A stretch of 64,000 nucleotides of DNA from assembly GCA_965153355.1 (NCBI GenBank), contig OZ231127.1:80228001-80292000 (forward strand). Direction: 5' to 3'. How positions within the stretch are numbered: the first letter of the stretch is position 1; the number at the start of each line of letters is the position of its first letter. Under the pieces are notes generated by a model. That model was not told the origin of the DNA. It searched no databases and saw only the letters and a program-made list of their open reading frames with translations. The DNA is from Flaccisagitta enflata. Taxonomy: Eukaryota > Chaetognatha > Sagittoidea > Aphragmophora. Shown in pieces: positions 53,194 to 63,885 of this stretch. The position numbers and the translations under genes were made by a program.

Positions 53194-56100
53194 CATCGTC
53201 ATCATCAGCCTCATCATCCTCACCATCATCCTCATCATCGTCATCAGAATCGAAATATTCAAATAAGATTATTGTCGACGCCTCAACTGCAACTTTGCAG
53301 CGCAATCTTGGATGGTTTAATTACATTGGTTGGAACATCTCCTCCTCATCAAAATCTAAACCACTGGTATGGTATCGCGTCTTAAATTTGATTTCACTTT
53401 GATATAGGTGAATTGCTTCATTTGATAATAAAAAGAAACTTTGACAAGATATTAAATGATAAATTTGTGTCATTTAAACAAGGCCGGATGCACGGCAATT
53501 CAGACGCGGACAGTTGGGCAGGAGTAGTAATGCGAAAACCGCTCGGAGTTCAAAAATTTTACAGGACCGACCTACCGATTGACACGGCACTGCATTTAAA
53601 GATTTTGAATCGTACGCCATTTTATAACACCGAAAATATTTTTTCATATCAATGTTAATCATATCCCAAAGCGGGCATCAAATTCAGACGCGATATCATC
53701 TCTCATAGCCAGTGCTGATTTCATCTCATCTTCGAAATTTCCATCCCGGGGCCAAATTGATCGTGATGCTGCGCGACCCAGTTGATAGACTGTACTCTGG
53801 ATATCGATTTGATCATAGAAATGAGCGGAAGTCCCCTCAGGACTTTCACATTCGCGTTGGCGCGTTTATCAACACTTTTTATCGATGCAGAAGAATTCAC
53901 AGCGTGGCAACCTGCACCCACGCTCTCGGCGACAGCGAGGATGGTAAGGGCGTGTTTCTAGTGACGACCAAAAACGCGTTTGTTCCCGTTGAGCGCGTTT
54001 ACAGCATGAACGCATATTTATGAATTTCAACTGTCCCACGAGGGAGTCAGCGAAGTGAAAGAACATACATGTGAATGGAGCAAGCGAGTGAAGCGAGTGT
54101 AGCGAAGCCGAGTGCTGCGGAGCAAATGAGCGGACGAATGTACCATCTTGGCCATAAATATAAGCACAGCTTCAAAATGTCATAACTCGCTTAATTTTAA
54201 TGGCAGAGAGATGATTTTTTTTCAAAATTTGCATCTTCCAAAAACCTATAAAATGAGACCAAGCTGGTTCCTGTATCTTTATTCATTTAGAAATGAGAGC
54301 CAACTAAATAAAACATTTGCCTTTTGCAAGTGTGGTTGGGCAAATCTTTCCTAGTTTATGGAGAATGGTGCACTGGCACACTGCGCCAAATAAACTGTAA
54401 GCTCGACGAGTTAAGCTCATCCAGTGTTAGCCCACATCAATTTGGATCTCAATCCAATTGAGAACTCAAAGATTCAAACGAGAAACCTGCAGAAACAGGG
54501 GAAAACAGCATGCAAAGCAGGGCTGAAATGAATCTTATATATGGTTTGAAACATAATCACTCCAGAGTACCTCCAGTCTTTACGAGTCAATAACAAAGTG
54601 AATGCAGGCGGTGGTGGATGCCCAACATGGTCAAACTAAATATCAGATGCGGTCTGATATGTTTGCTGCTCACTTCTAGTCAATAAATCAACTTATACAC
54701 CTACTGTGCTTATATTTATGGCCAAGATGGTAGCGCGTGAACGGGTGGCCCGTTGAAAACGCGGTTGTCTGATTAGTGACGAGCCCTAAGTATACTTTCA
54801 GATGATAAGGACTTTCAATCTGCTTTGTATGAAAAGCTCCTTTGGGGTCAAAGCATCAGAAATGAAACGAGTTTGATTTGGAATATTTCAAATATTTCAC
54901 GTTTGATATGTTTTGGCATATAAACAATAGGGGTGGGGATAATGCACCTTAGTCAACGGATCAAGCTGCAGGTGAAGAATATGTGCTAACATGATGAGAA
55001 TAGATGGTATACCAAGTTTCAGGACCTTTGGAACAGTTTCAGCCTAGCCCTCCACCCCCCCCCTGCCACCAGGGCTTCAAAACCCAGAAAAAGCGACTTT
55101 TTTGCTATTGTAAGCATGTTCTGCCTTCCGAATGTGATAAAAAATGATAGAAACTACTAAAACTCATTCTAAAATGTGTAACCTGACATGTGATTACCCA
55201 TTTGGGGTGTGATACAGGATTCCTATGGGTATAGACCCTCCAGAATTACTGCAAAATGATGATTTTTGCCAGTTTTAAATAATTCAAGTTATATTGTGAT
55301 ATCATCTGTTCAAAAATTTATGTTACATGTTTATGGCAAGTATGTTGTTAGGGGCAGTCAGTGGGTGGGCAGGGGCAGTAATGCAGGTGGGCTGGGGATG
55401 TCTTGTAGATGGGCAGGGGCTGTTATGCTTAGAAATCACAATTTTGGCCAATTTTGCATCATTGTAAATTTTCCTATTATGAACCATTCTAAAATGTGCA
55501 ACCTGACATGTGATTATCCATTTGGGTCATGATGCTAGGTTGCATGCCACTCACCTTTGGAATCCTTTTCATACCACTCTCAAATATGATCATATTCAGT
55601 ATAGGAAGCCATTTGTCATTCATGTGACCAGAAAGCACTTCCAACCTGCAGTGCTTCCACGCACAGTAGCCCAGAGCTTGACGCCAGTTGACCTGAAATG
55701 ATCGCCATCAACTTCAGTGGTTCCCTGACCCTGATGGTGCATAGATTACATTTCTAGAAAAATTGAAATCTATTTTGGGGCGCTTTTAAAGATATCTAAA
55801 AAAATAGTATTATTTTACTATATTTTTTACCATAACTCTTTATGATAAATTTTTTTGATAATTTTGACTGCAGATTTGATCTCAGATGATAGTTTCCGGT
55901 TCGTTTGATACCTCACACTATATACTTTTGCAAAAGAAATAAATGCTTATTTTTTGGTCACATTACTATATAAAACAATGTTAAATAGCAAAATTTAACT
56001 TTTTATTTCTTTTGCAAAAGTATATAGTGTGACATATCAAACAAACCGGAAACTATTATCTGAGATGAAATCTGCAGTCAGAATTATCAAAAAAATTCAT

Positions 56101-58390
56101 CACAAAGAGTTATGGTAAAAAATATAGTAAAATAGTACTATTTTTTTAGATATCTTAAAAAGCGCCCCAAAACAGATTTCATTTCTTCTAGAAATGTAAT
56201 CTATGCACCATCAGGGTCAGGGAACCACTGAAGTTGATGGCGATCATTTCAGGTCAACTGGCGTCAAGCTCTGGGCGACTGTGCACGCTAAAGGAAAAAA
56301 TCGTGATAATCATGTTTTTTTCTGTAAAAAATATGTGATTATCGTGGTTTCTTGTTGAGCGAAAACCAAAACATAAACTAAAACCAGAAATGTATTAAAA
56401 AACATTTTGAGGATTTGGATGGAATGAAATTCGCTTTGGCTGAAACAACAGCAAAGACACATTTTAGCAACATTTTTTAGATTTGATTGCAAAACTGATG
56501 TAATAATAAAGAGTGTCTGCTTTGAGATGTACAATATCGTAACGTAATAGAACCTGGTGACCTTTCCCCCTTTTATCATTTTTTTTCCTCTCTCCCCGTA
56601 GATCATTTTAAGTGTAGAATTCTTACTGTAGATCATTAGACATGACAATTGTACTGATGCTTGGATTGTCGCATTCTATGTTGACAAAAATAAAAGCAAT
56701 AATAATAATAATAATAATAATTCATTTTTTCATGTTAAAGTTGCTTGCAAAGCGACTTTTTAGGAGAGTGTGCCCATCCATCCTAGGGTTGGTTCATAAT
56801 ACAAAATAATACAATGATGCAAAATTGGCCAAAATTGTGATTTTTAAGCATAACAGCCCCTGCCCACCTACAGGACAGCCCCAGCCCACCTGCATTACTG
56901 CCCCGGCCCACCCACAGACTGCCCCTAACGACATACTTGCCATGAACATGTAACATAAATTCTTGTACAGATGATATCACAGTATAACTTAAATTTTTTA
57001 AAACTGGCAAAAATCATCAGTTTGCAGTAATTCTGGAGGGTCTAGACCTATAAAAAATCCTGTATCACACCCCAAATGGGTAATCACATGTCAGGTAACA
57101 CATTTTAGAATGTGTTTTAGTATTTTCTATCATTTTGTAACACATTTGGAAGGCAAAACATGCTTAGAATAGCAAAAAAGTCGCTTTTTATGGGTTTTGA
57201 AGCCTTGGGGGCGGGGGGGGGGGGTGGAGGGCTAGGCTGAAACTGTTTCAAAGGTCCTGAAACTTGGTTTACCATCTATTCTCATCATGTTAGCACATAT
57301 TCTTCACCTGCAGCTTGATCCGTTGACTAAGGTGCATTATCCCCACCCCTAATAAACAAGCTCAACAATCGCGTGCTTCGTTTTACAGTAACACACGCAA
57401 CTGAATGCATACATACTTCTTATAGTCCTTCTTTCCTTCCTCCCTCCCTTCCCGCCTTTCTTCCTCCCTCCCTTTCTTCCCTCCATTCTTTTCTTCCTTC
57501 TTTCCTTCCCTCCCTCCCTCCCTCCCTTCCTCCATTCCTCCCTCCCTCCCTCCCTTTCTTCCCTCCATTCTTTTCTTCCGTCTTTCCTTCCCTCCCTCCC
57601 TTCCTCCGTTCCTCCCTCCCTCTCTCCATTTCTTCCCCCCATTCTCTTCTCCCTTCTTCCCTCCCTCCCTCCCTTCCTCCGTTCTTCCCTCCCTCCCTCC
57701 CTCCCTCCCTCCCTTCCTCCCTCCCTCCCTCCTTTTTGTCCCTCCTCCCCTGCAAGGTCGTGCGTTACGTTTTGGGTATTGTTTCGGGTTTAGGTTATTT
57801 ACCAATATTGGGTTTATCCAATACCAATACCCAATATTTTCCTACAGTAATCACTAATTTAATTTAAGTCTAGAACAACTTATTTGACCTCGAAATACGC
57901 AAAAAAAATCAGAATTTGAAAATATATCGGGCCAATGGACAGACCGACCAACAGAGCAAGGTGTAGAGTCGCGTGCATGCGTCTAAAAGACAGCTTCCTC
58001 TATGAGAGGACTGATATCATCATCATTTGCTCAATCACCATTGATTCAATTTTTCCCCCAGGAGGAAGTTTTAGATTGGAGATGGGTATCTACTACATCT
58101 ACCTTCAAGATTGGTTCCGTCAGTTCCCGCGCCAACAGATTCTCATTTTGCGTTTGAGAGATCTTTCTTCAAAACCGGATTCCACCTTGAAAACCGTCTT
58201 CCAATTTCTGGGTGTTTCATCGAAAAGTTGGAAAATGCCGACAAAAGAAGAAGAGAGAAATGCTAATCGTAATCCCATCAACATTGGACCCATGCATGAT
58301 AAAACAAAACGTCTGTTAAAAAAATTCTACGCCGAGTTCAACAAGCATTTGGTCACTTTACTGGGAGATACCAAATATTTGTGGTCTTAG
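52056..58390 (+). CDS. CHST15-like carbohydrate sulfotransferase, 4-exon gene
   Basis: Joining 52056-52542, 52927-53366, 53709-53943 and 58062-58390 gives 1491 nt (496 residues). Phases agree and introns are GT-AG. The protein is a type II Golgi membrane protein: anchor at about 22-44 (LFSIFLLACWSTCFVLILIA), PAPS 5'-phosphosulfate loop YITGVPKCGTTELY (139-152), KEPQWW, 3'-phosphate motif RDPVDRLYSGY (331-341), and a C-terminal half with YLQDWFRQFPRQQILILRL. This order matches CHST15 (GalNAc 4-sulfate 6-O-sulfotransferase) better than other sulfotransferases I know. A Ser tract of about 50 residues (about 219-270), encoded by a TCA microsatellite, sits between the two PAPS motifs. Intron 3 (4.1 kb) is nested transposons starting inside the donor site. 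A family A element begins 18 bp after the stop. Confidence 0.85.
52927..53366 (+). CDS. CHST15-like exon 2 with coding poly-Ser microsatellite
   Basis: Acceptor TTAATTCCAG, donor GTATGG, 440 nt. It encodes KEPQWWGHLRFGKFDPL, then LPQYLDLFDGAAKEI, the Ser tract, and IIVDASTATLQRNLGWF (compare the IIGEASAST.W region of CHST15). Confidence 0.85.
53104..53230. repeat. (TCA)n/(TCATCC) microsatellite in coding exon
   Basis: About 35 TCA repeats and degenerate TCC/TCG/TCA continuation, read in the serine frame. Confidence 0.95.
53477..53600 (+). mobile_element. family A fragment
   Basis: AACAAGGCCGGATGCACGG and GACAGTTGGGCAGGAGTA, then a decayed GACCGACC tract. It lies in intron 2 of the CHST15-like gene. 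Confidence 0.5.
53709..53943 (+). CDS. CHST15-like exon 3
   Basis: Acceptor TCTCTCATAG, 78 codons plus 1 nt. It encodes HPGAKLIVMLRDPVDRLYSG and QDFHIRVGAFIN. Its donor GTAAGG is built partly from a transposon. Confidence 0.88.
53948..54786. mobile_element. family D MITE inserted in the exon 3 splice donor
   Basis: GGGCGTGTTTCTAGTGA at the left and GATTAGTGACGAGCCC at the right, with TAA on both sides (53945-53947 and 54787-54789). Removing it and one TAA restores ATG|GTAAGTATAC. A second element (54143-54730) is nested inside. Confidence 0.78.
54143..54730. mobile_element. TA-flanked MITE nested in family D
   Basis: Ends CCATCTTGGCCATAAATATA and TATATTTATGGCCAAGATGG (first 20 and near-last 20 bp), inverted and flanked by TA. 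The interior is non-coding. Confidence 0.8.
54930..57349. mobile_element. 2.4-kb foldback element with about 560-bp inverted arms
   Basis: Ends GGGGTGGGGATAATGCACC and GGTGCATTATCCCCACCCC flanked by TA. Arms 54930-55480 and 56785-57349 are inverted copies (for example GTGGGCAGGGGCAGTAATGC with GCATTACTGCCCCGGCCCAC). A family C foldback sits in the centre. No transposase seen. Confidence 0.82.
55661..56284. mobile_element. family C foldback, best-preserved copy
   Basis: Arms of about 300 bp, nearly identical: GCCCAGAGCTTGACGCCAGT with ACTGGCGTCAAGCTCTGGGC, and CACACTATATACTTTTGCAA with TTGCAAAAGTATATAGTGTG. Confidence 0.85.
57422..57743. repeat. polypyrimidine CCTT/CCTC microsatellite
   Basis: About 320 bp of CCTTCCTCC-type repeats in intron 3 of the CHST15-like gene. 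Open frames on both strands are artefacts. Confidence 0.95.
57930..57986 (+). mobile_element. family A 3' end fragment
   Basis: GACAGACCGACCAACAGAGC then GTAGAGTCGCGTGCATGCG, decayed palindrome. Confidence 0.4.
58062..58390 (+). CDS. CHST15-like exon 4 (terminal)
   Basis: Acceptor TTTTTCCCCCAG. It encodes MGIYYIYLQDWFRQFPRQQI, LILRLRDLSSKPDSTLKTVF and INIGPMHDKTKRLLKKFY, ending in TAG. It aligns along its length with the CHST15 C-terminus. Confidence 0.9.
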
Positions 58391-58407
58391 ACTATTGCTA
58401 GTAACAA

Positions 58408-58546
58408 GACCGGATTTTCAGCTACCCCAGTCGCATGTGGGTGGGTACTGGGCAGGGGCATTAATGAAAATGGCACAACATGGGGGCATGGATAGTTATG
58501 CAAATACCGCCCAGAGCGCCGAAAAAGCTATGTGGTACGACTGACC

Positions 58547-58628
<82 letters not shown>

Positions 58629-58672
58629 AAGACAGACAGACAGACAGGCAGACAGACACTTGCACGCGACTA
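58408..58672 (+). mobile_element. family A with expanded (GACA)n core
   Basis: AACAAGACCGGATTTTCAGC at the left, a GACA microsatellite at 58548-58648, and TTGCACGCGACTAAAAA at the right. Confidence 0.6.
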
Positions 58673-58727
58673 AAAAGTGTCAATCTGAATATTTACTCAA
58701 TCGCGTCCTCATTGCCAATCGTCCATC

Positions 58728-58870
58728 TTAGTCGCGGACACTCGTCTCTACTCCTTGCTGTGTTGGTCGGTCTGTTACTCCATCCGTCCTTCCGTCGTCC
58801 GTTGGTCTGTCCATGTGTCCATTCATCCGTCCGTCCGTCCATCCTTCCGTCAGTCTGTAACATTTTTTAG
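58728..58870 (-). mobile_element. family A fragment
   Basis: TTAGTCGCGGACACTCGTCTC followed by a GTCCGTCC-rich tract. Confidence 0.5.
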
Positions 58871-58903
58871 ATATCGTTTTTCCTGTCTTTTATTAGTGTT
58901 ATA

Positions 58904-59208
58904 CAGTCAGTGGACAAAACACAATAGGTAGAGAACTGGTTTTCATGTAATATACTGTTAATAATCCTAATATTGTATATATTGAAACCGGTTGTTAAAA
59001 TTACACCCGGCTGTAATATTACAATATTGTAGAATTACAGCCGGCTATAATTCTAGCAACCAGTTGTAGCGTACAGTATTTTATTTTTTACAGCTGGCTG
59101 TAATTTTGATAATTGATTGTTGCAAACAATATTCTGTTTTTTTTTCAGTAGATAAAACCAAAACCAACAGTGTGAGTTAAATACCTATTTTGTTTTGTCC
59201 ACTGACTG
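58904..59208. mobile_element. Tc1/mariner-like MITE
   Basis: Ends CAGTCAGTGGACAAAACACA and TTTGTTTTGTCCACTGACTG, inverted and flanked by TA. CAGT ends with TA target duplication fit Tc1/mariner-type MITEs. The interior has palindromic AACCGG/CCGGCTGTAAT words. Confidence 0.8.
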
Positions 59209-59354
59209 TATAGGTGTTTGTAAGGTATGTAAGTGTGAAATACTGTTGTACTATAGTTTTGTAGAAGCTTAGTACTGCTCGTGCCCACTGCCCAACCACT
59301 GTAAACTTTTGCCCTGTTTTGGGCTTGTTGTTTTTCCAAACTTGCTTTTATATT

Positions 59355-59580
59355 ATTCGTTGTCTTTCACTAGTTTTTGTTTTCAACATATATCTGCTTG
59401 TTTTGTTCCTCGGTTGTCTTTCATTTATCATATATCGATCGTTTTTGTTTCCCAGTTGTCTTGCACTTGTTTTCATTTACTGTATATCTGTGGATTTTTT
59501 TTCTTTTGTTATACATGCTTCTGTATGTTTGATTTATTTAAGGGCTTTTGTTGTCTTTCACTAAGCATTTCAACGGAACA
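59355..59580. repeat. degenerate about 60-bp repeat
   Basis: Three or four loose copies of GTTGTCTTTCACT...TTTTGTTT...ATATATCT. The stretch 59580-60430 shows only short simple repeats (ATCGAT at 60319-60360) and no gene. Confidence 0.5.
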
Positions 59581-60429
59581 AGTTTTGTGGAATACCAGTA
59601 ATTTACTGGTTGTTCCTGAAATTAGATTTTCAACCAACAACAGAGGATAACTTAGTGGTCATTAGACATTGTTAGCATAAATGAAGGTTGGATACACCAC
59701 TGCACTGATATCAGTTGCGTCCGTATAGGCATTAGGCAAGAATATGACAGAAATGCAGGATGAAAAACTTTTTGTCCAGTTTTACCGAATAAAAAGGGGT
59801 GTATATAAATGAGTCACATTTGATTCCCCCCCCCCTGCATAGTGAAATGGGGTGGTTAGGTGGTCGAGGGTGGTCGGTGGAGGTAAGTCCTGGTAGGTGG
59901 TGATTTTCAGTCCATAGTGCCCTGCCTTTAATTTTCTACCCCACGATGCGTCGCGTCGCGTCGCATTTTAAACTTTTCAGTTTTCTTCCCCATAAGGCAG
60001 TGTAGTTAAGGTTTAAGTAGTGTTAAGTATTTATGATTTAGTACTGCCAAAAGTTATATTTTCACCTTATTTTCTTTTTTTCTCTTTTTTCCCCTTTGAT
60101 TTTCTTCCCCATCCCCATACCCTAGAGGGGGGGGGGAACTCAATTATATACAGGCCTGTCCGATTTTAACAAGCGTATAATCATTGCACAGCGGCAAAAG
60201 AAACATATCAAAATTCAAGTAGGGATAATCCACCGTTACCGTGGGCGTGGTATGAGTTGGTTGACAATTGTAGAGCAAGGTTCCGCGTGTCTTTCAATGC
60301 AACTTGTTGTGTAATATGATATCGATATCGATATCGATGTTGTGATATGATATCGATATTTTCTCTGATGCCATTTGATGGCTTGCATTGCTTACCTTGT
60401 ATCTCAATTAATATTGAATTGGATTTAAT

Positions 60430-61015
60430 GAGATTGAGATATTATCTCAGAAATAAAAAGGTTTCCGCACGATTACATGTATATCTCAGACTAGAATCAA
60501 CAAATCATAAAAAAATTGATGAGATTATTGAAGCCCTTCAAATTTGCAAGCAATCTACGCAAATCGCATCTCTCTAACTAAGTGTATTCAAAAGTTATTC
60601 AATTTTGAATGAAATGTTTCAATTTTGTTTTTACCATTTCTACACTATCTCCAAATGATAACACATCACTTTTTTTTAAATAACTTCTTAACGCATTGAG
60701 CTAGACAGATGCGGTTTGTGTCGACTGCTTGCAAATTTGAAGGACTACATTTATGTCACTAATTTTTATAATTTGTTGAATCTCTAAGTTTAAACGAAGC
60801 AAACGAAAAGATCAAGAAAATCCCTAGAAAGATCTGGAACGCCATCGCTCCAGAGTACTTAGGGAAGCTCTGCAAACTGCCTCTCTGATGAATGACGGCA
60901 GTGATTCAGTCAAGGGAGGCTAATATAAAATATTCATGGATTCGCAATTGATTTGTGTTTATTTTTATGTCAATGAATTACAGGTGGAAACCTTTTTATT
61001 TCTAAGATAGTAGGA
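60430..61015. repeat. imperfect inverted repeat (foldback)
   Basis: CTCAGAAATAAAAAGGTTTCC pairs with GGAAACCTTTTTATTTCT. Inside, CTTCAAATTTGCAAGCA pairs with TGCTTGCAAATTTGAAG. Confidence 0.6.
60795..60945 (+). pseudogene. Tc1-like transposase C-terminal remnant
   Basis: One frame reads KIWNAIAPEYLGKLCKLPL, then two stops, then MTAVIQSREANIKY. This resembles the end of Tc1-type transposases (I..EY..KL..SMP.R..AVI...G.NTKY). It is decayed. Confidence 0.4.
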
Positions 61016-61019
61016 TTGA

Positions 61020-63000
61020 AGATACATGGCATTTTACCCCTTTTTTCTGTATGAATTTGTATCTGTCTCAAATCTAGTATGGCTCGCTACATGTACTGTT
61101 TACATGCAAATTTACTCGATATATTAAAGACCTACCTATAGACCTACCTACCTCCTTTTACATTTACTTAACCGGTATAAAATATTGCCTCTCAGTTGAT
61201 GATAGGTCAACAGGTACAAAGTTACGATGTACTAGAATACATACACATACTCACATGTTTATGAACTTGACATGCCAATTGACTAGCTCGACCATTTCAA
61301 GTTTTTTACATTTGAAAATTTCCATTGTCCTTATGTAGTGAGAGAGAAGATACTGAACCTGTTCGAGTCATATGATTTTAAAGACGAAAAATATCACGGG
61401 CAACCGATATGGCTGAAAAGTGCGGAAATTTACAAGACAATATATTCACAAGAAACGATCATGTATTTACAAATTTATGAAATTTAAAAAGAAAAAAAAA
61501 AAGGAAAAAAAAAGCATGGGGAAAAAAAGAAGAGCATTTTTTAGGATTAAATCACTTTTTGTCATGGAATTTTTTTTCAAATGGTTGAAATGGGAATAAC
61601 AATAAAAAGAAAGAAAAAGAATCAAACAAGGGAACAAGAAGCAAGAGGCAGGAAAGCATCAAAGGCGGAAAAAAGCCAGGAATAACAGTCGCTGAAAAGA
61701 CGATATTTGAGAATAAAACCAATTGTGAGTAGAAATGAGTTGAAATTTAGTTGTTTCCATGAACCTTTTTAATCAATTATGATTTTCAGGCCAGCTGAAT
61801 CGAACCAACCAATTCTCCAGATGTACTCAACCATTTGTGCTTTTGAATATTCTACAAGTTGAGCCCGCTGTAACGAGTGGCGGAAATTCATGTATGAAAG
61901 ACACAAACCTGTGATCCTTTTATTTAGTTTTTCATCGTGCTATAAAAATAAGGAAAATCGACCAATAAAAGAAGATATTCATGAGGCCCTTGAGATTCGT
62001 TATGGTGGAGTTGAAGCACAAATTACAAGTGCAAGTTAACGGCTTTAAACCCAAATATCGCCCTTTTCAACTACACTGTTCATCATCTTTGTTTATGAAA
62101 GTAGTTTGACAAATAAAAGAGATTTCAAGCGCGCACGAATACGCTTTCTACGTGAGGCAGCGGGAAGTAAAGAAGGTCACAGCTACTGATTTTTATCGTC
62201 TACATTTTTTATTTGTTCGGGTAGCCAAAAAGAGAAGGTCAAGAGTATTGAGGTATTTTGTTTTATATGTAGAAAAATGAACAAATATAAATCTTACGAA
62301 TTAGCGAGTTTTGGATGATGTATTTACCTAAGAAAGCTAATAAAGCTTTTTTTTCGCAGGGGTATTTGACACTTTTCAGAGAAAAACAAAGATGATTCGA
62401 AAGAGAAGATATAACAGACAGATGTCAATATGACAGTGCCTCTTCTGATGTCACTGTCAAAATATATATGCCGATTATCAATATGACAATGTCAATACTT
62501 CTTTGCCTATATTATAGGATCCTAAAATCGTTAATGGTAATTTCAAATTTCTAAACCCTATTTTGATTACGAGTTGATATGAGTGATCCTTGATAGACAG
62601 TTTGGAAAAGCAAAATTGAGGTCCAATAAAACATCAGACGTGACAATTAACTTAACAGTCTGTGAAAATACGAATATGAAATAGATCTGCGTATAATCAA
62701 TCGGTGACAAAACACACGGTTTTCACATTCACTCAAAGCAGTATACCCTATAGTTACTAGTTAGTGAGTTCATAACAAGCCTAGCCTATTCGCCATTAGC
62801 ATTGAATGAACACATATACGCAAAAAGAACATAAGTATTGTTCCACCTATCAAACATTCACAATAAAAAAAAAGCGTTTTTCACTATGTAACCTTCATTG
62901 TTTTTTACTTAAAAAACCCTTCATAAGAACTATAACAATGTGAACCCGAACAAATGAAAAATGGGACAGATAGCGCGAAAGAAATACGAATCACACAATT
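61020..63000. other. stretch with no recognised feature
   Basis: AT-rich DNA. Short open stretches exist on both strands, but none had a recognisable family or a supported splice pair. Confidence 0.5.
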
Positions 63001-63012
63001 GGAAAAGATAAG

Positions 63013-63069
63013 ATTCATGATGGGACATGATGGGACATGATGGGACATGATGGGACATGATGGGACATG
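63013..63069. repeat. 10-bp GGGACATGAT tandem repeat
   Basis: Five to six perfect copies. Confidence 0.9.
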
Positions 63070-63504
63070 GCACTCAGTTTCGACGTTTCTGGGATGGACA
63101 CAAAAGAATCAATGTCAACTGATTCTAACATGAAAAGAGAAAGAAATAGGAAAAAGAAGAATGGGGGGGGGGGGGGGGAGAAAGGGATAACATTGATAAA
63201 TGGTGAAAAAGATCTAAAGGGCATTTCGGAATGACTAACTTTGATTCAAACTTTTACTTTTGCCATTTTCCATCTCTTCAACGTCCAAGTCACAAGTTTT
63301 TTTTTCTTCTAAAATTGTCATTGATAGTGTGATAAATTTTACCAAAATATATAAAAGAATCTAAATACAAAAACTCATCAAACAAATATAGTTCCGTAGA
63401 ATCAGCCCCGATCAGGCGCGAGCACGATATTGTGTGGTATAAATAGGGATGGTAATGCTCGTCTGTTGACATAAAAAAAAGAGAACTTTCGCTGTTTAGA
63501 GGTG

Positions 63505-63640
63505 AGCAGCAAAAAGGTGCTGTTGCAGCCATACAAGATATTGCTGCAGCCAACAAGAAAATTACTACAGCTAATCAGCATGTTGCTACAGCGATCCAGG
63601 ATGTTGCTACAGCTGATCAGAATTTTGCTGCCGAGAATGG
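63505..63640. repeat. about 30-bp degenerate minisatellite
   Basis: Four copies of a GTTGCTACAGCxATCCAGGAT-like unit. All three plus-strand frames are repetitive here. In one frame it reads as Ala/Gln-rich coiled-coil-like sequence (AIQDVATADQNFAA), but coding status is unsupported. Confidence 0.55.
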
Positions 63641-63763
63641 AGACTCTCATTCCATCAGGTTTCAGAGTTCTCTTTGGCTTAGGAATCAAAAATTTCTTTG
63701 GATCCTCGGCGTGCCACTCCACAAGCTGCAACGGACGAAGACCTCTCTCTCCTCCCAGAATCC

Positions 63764-63885
<122 letters not shown>

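Noticed and set aside
57349-57867. Pro/Ser/Leu-rich or Gly/Glu/Arg-rich open frames
   Set aside because: Artefact of CCTT/CCTC repeats, open on both strands.
61790-61930. Minus-strand open stretch RAQLVEYSKAQMVEYIWRIG with an acceptor-like start
   Set aside because: No recognised family and no partner exon. It is too short to separate from chance.
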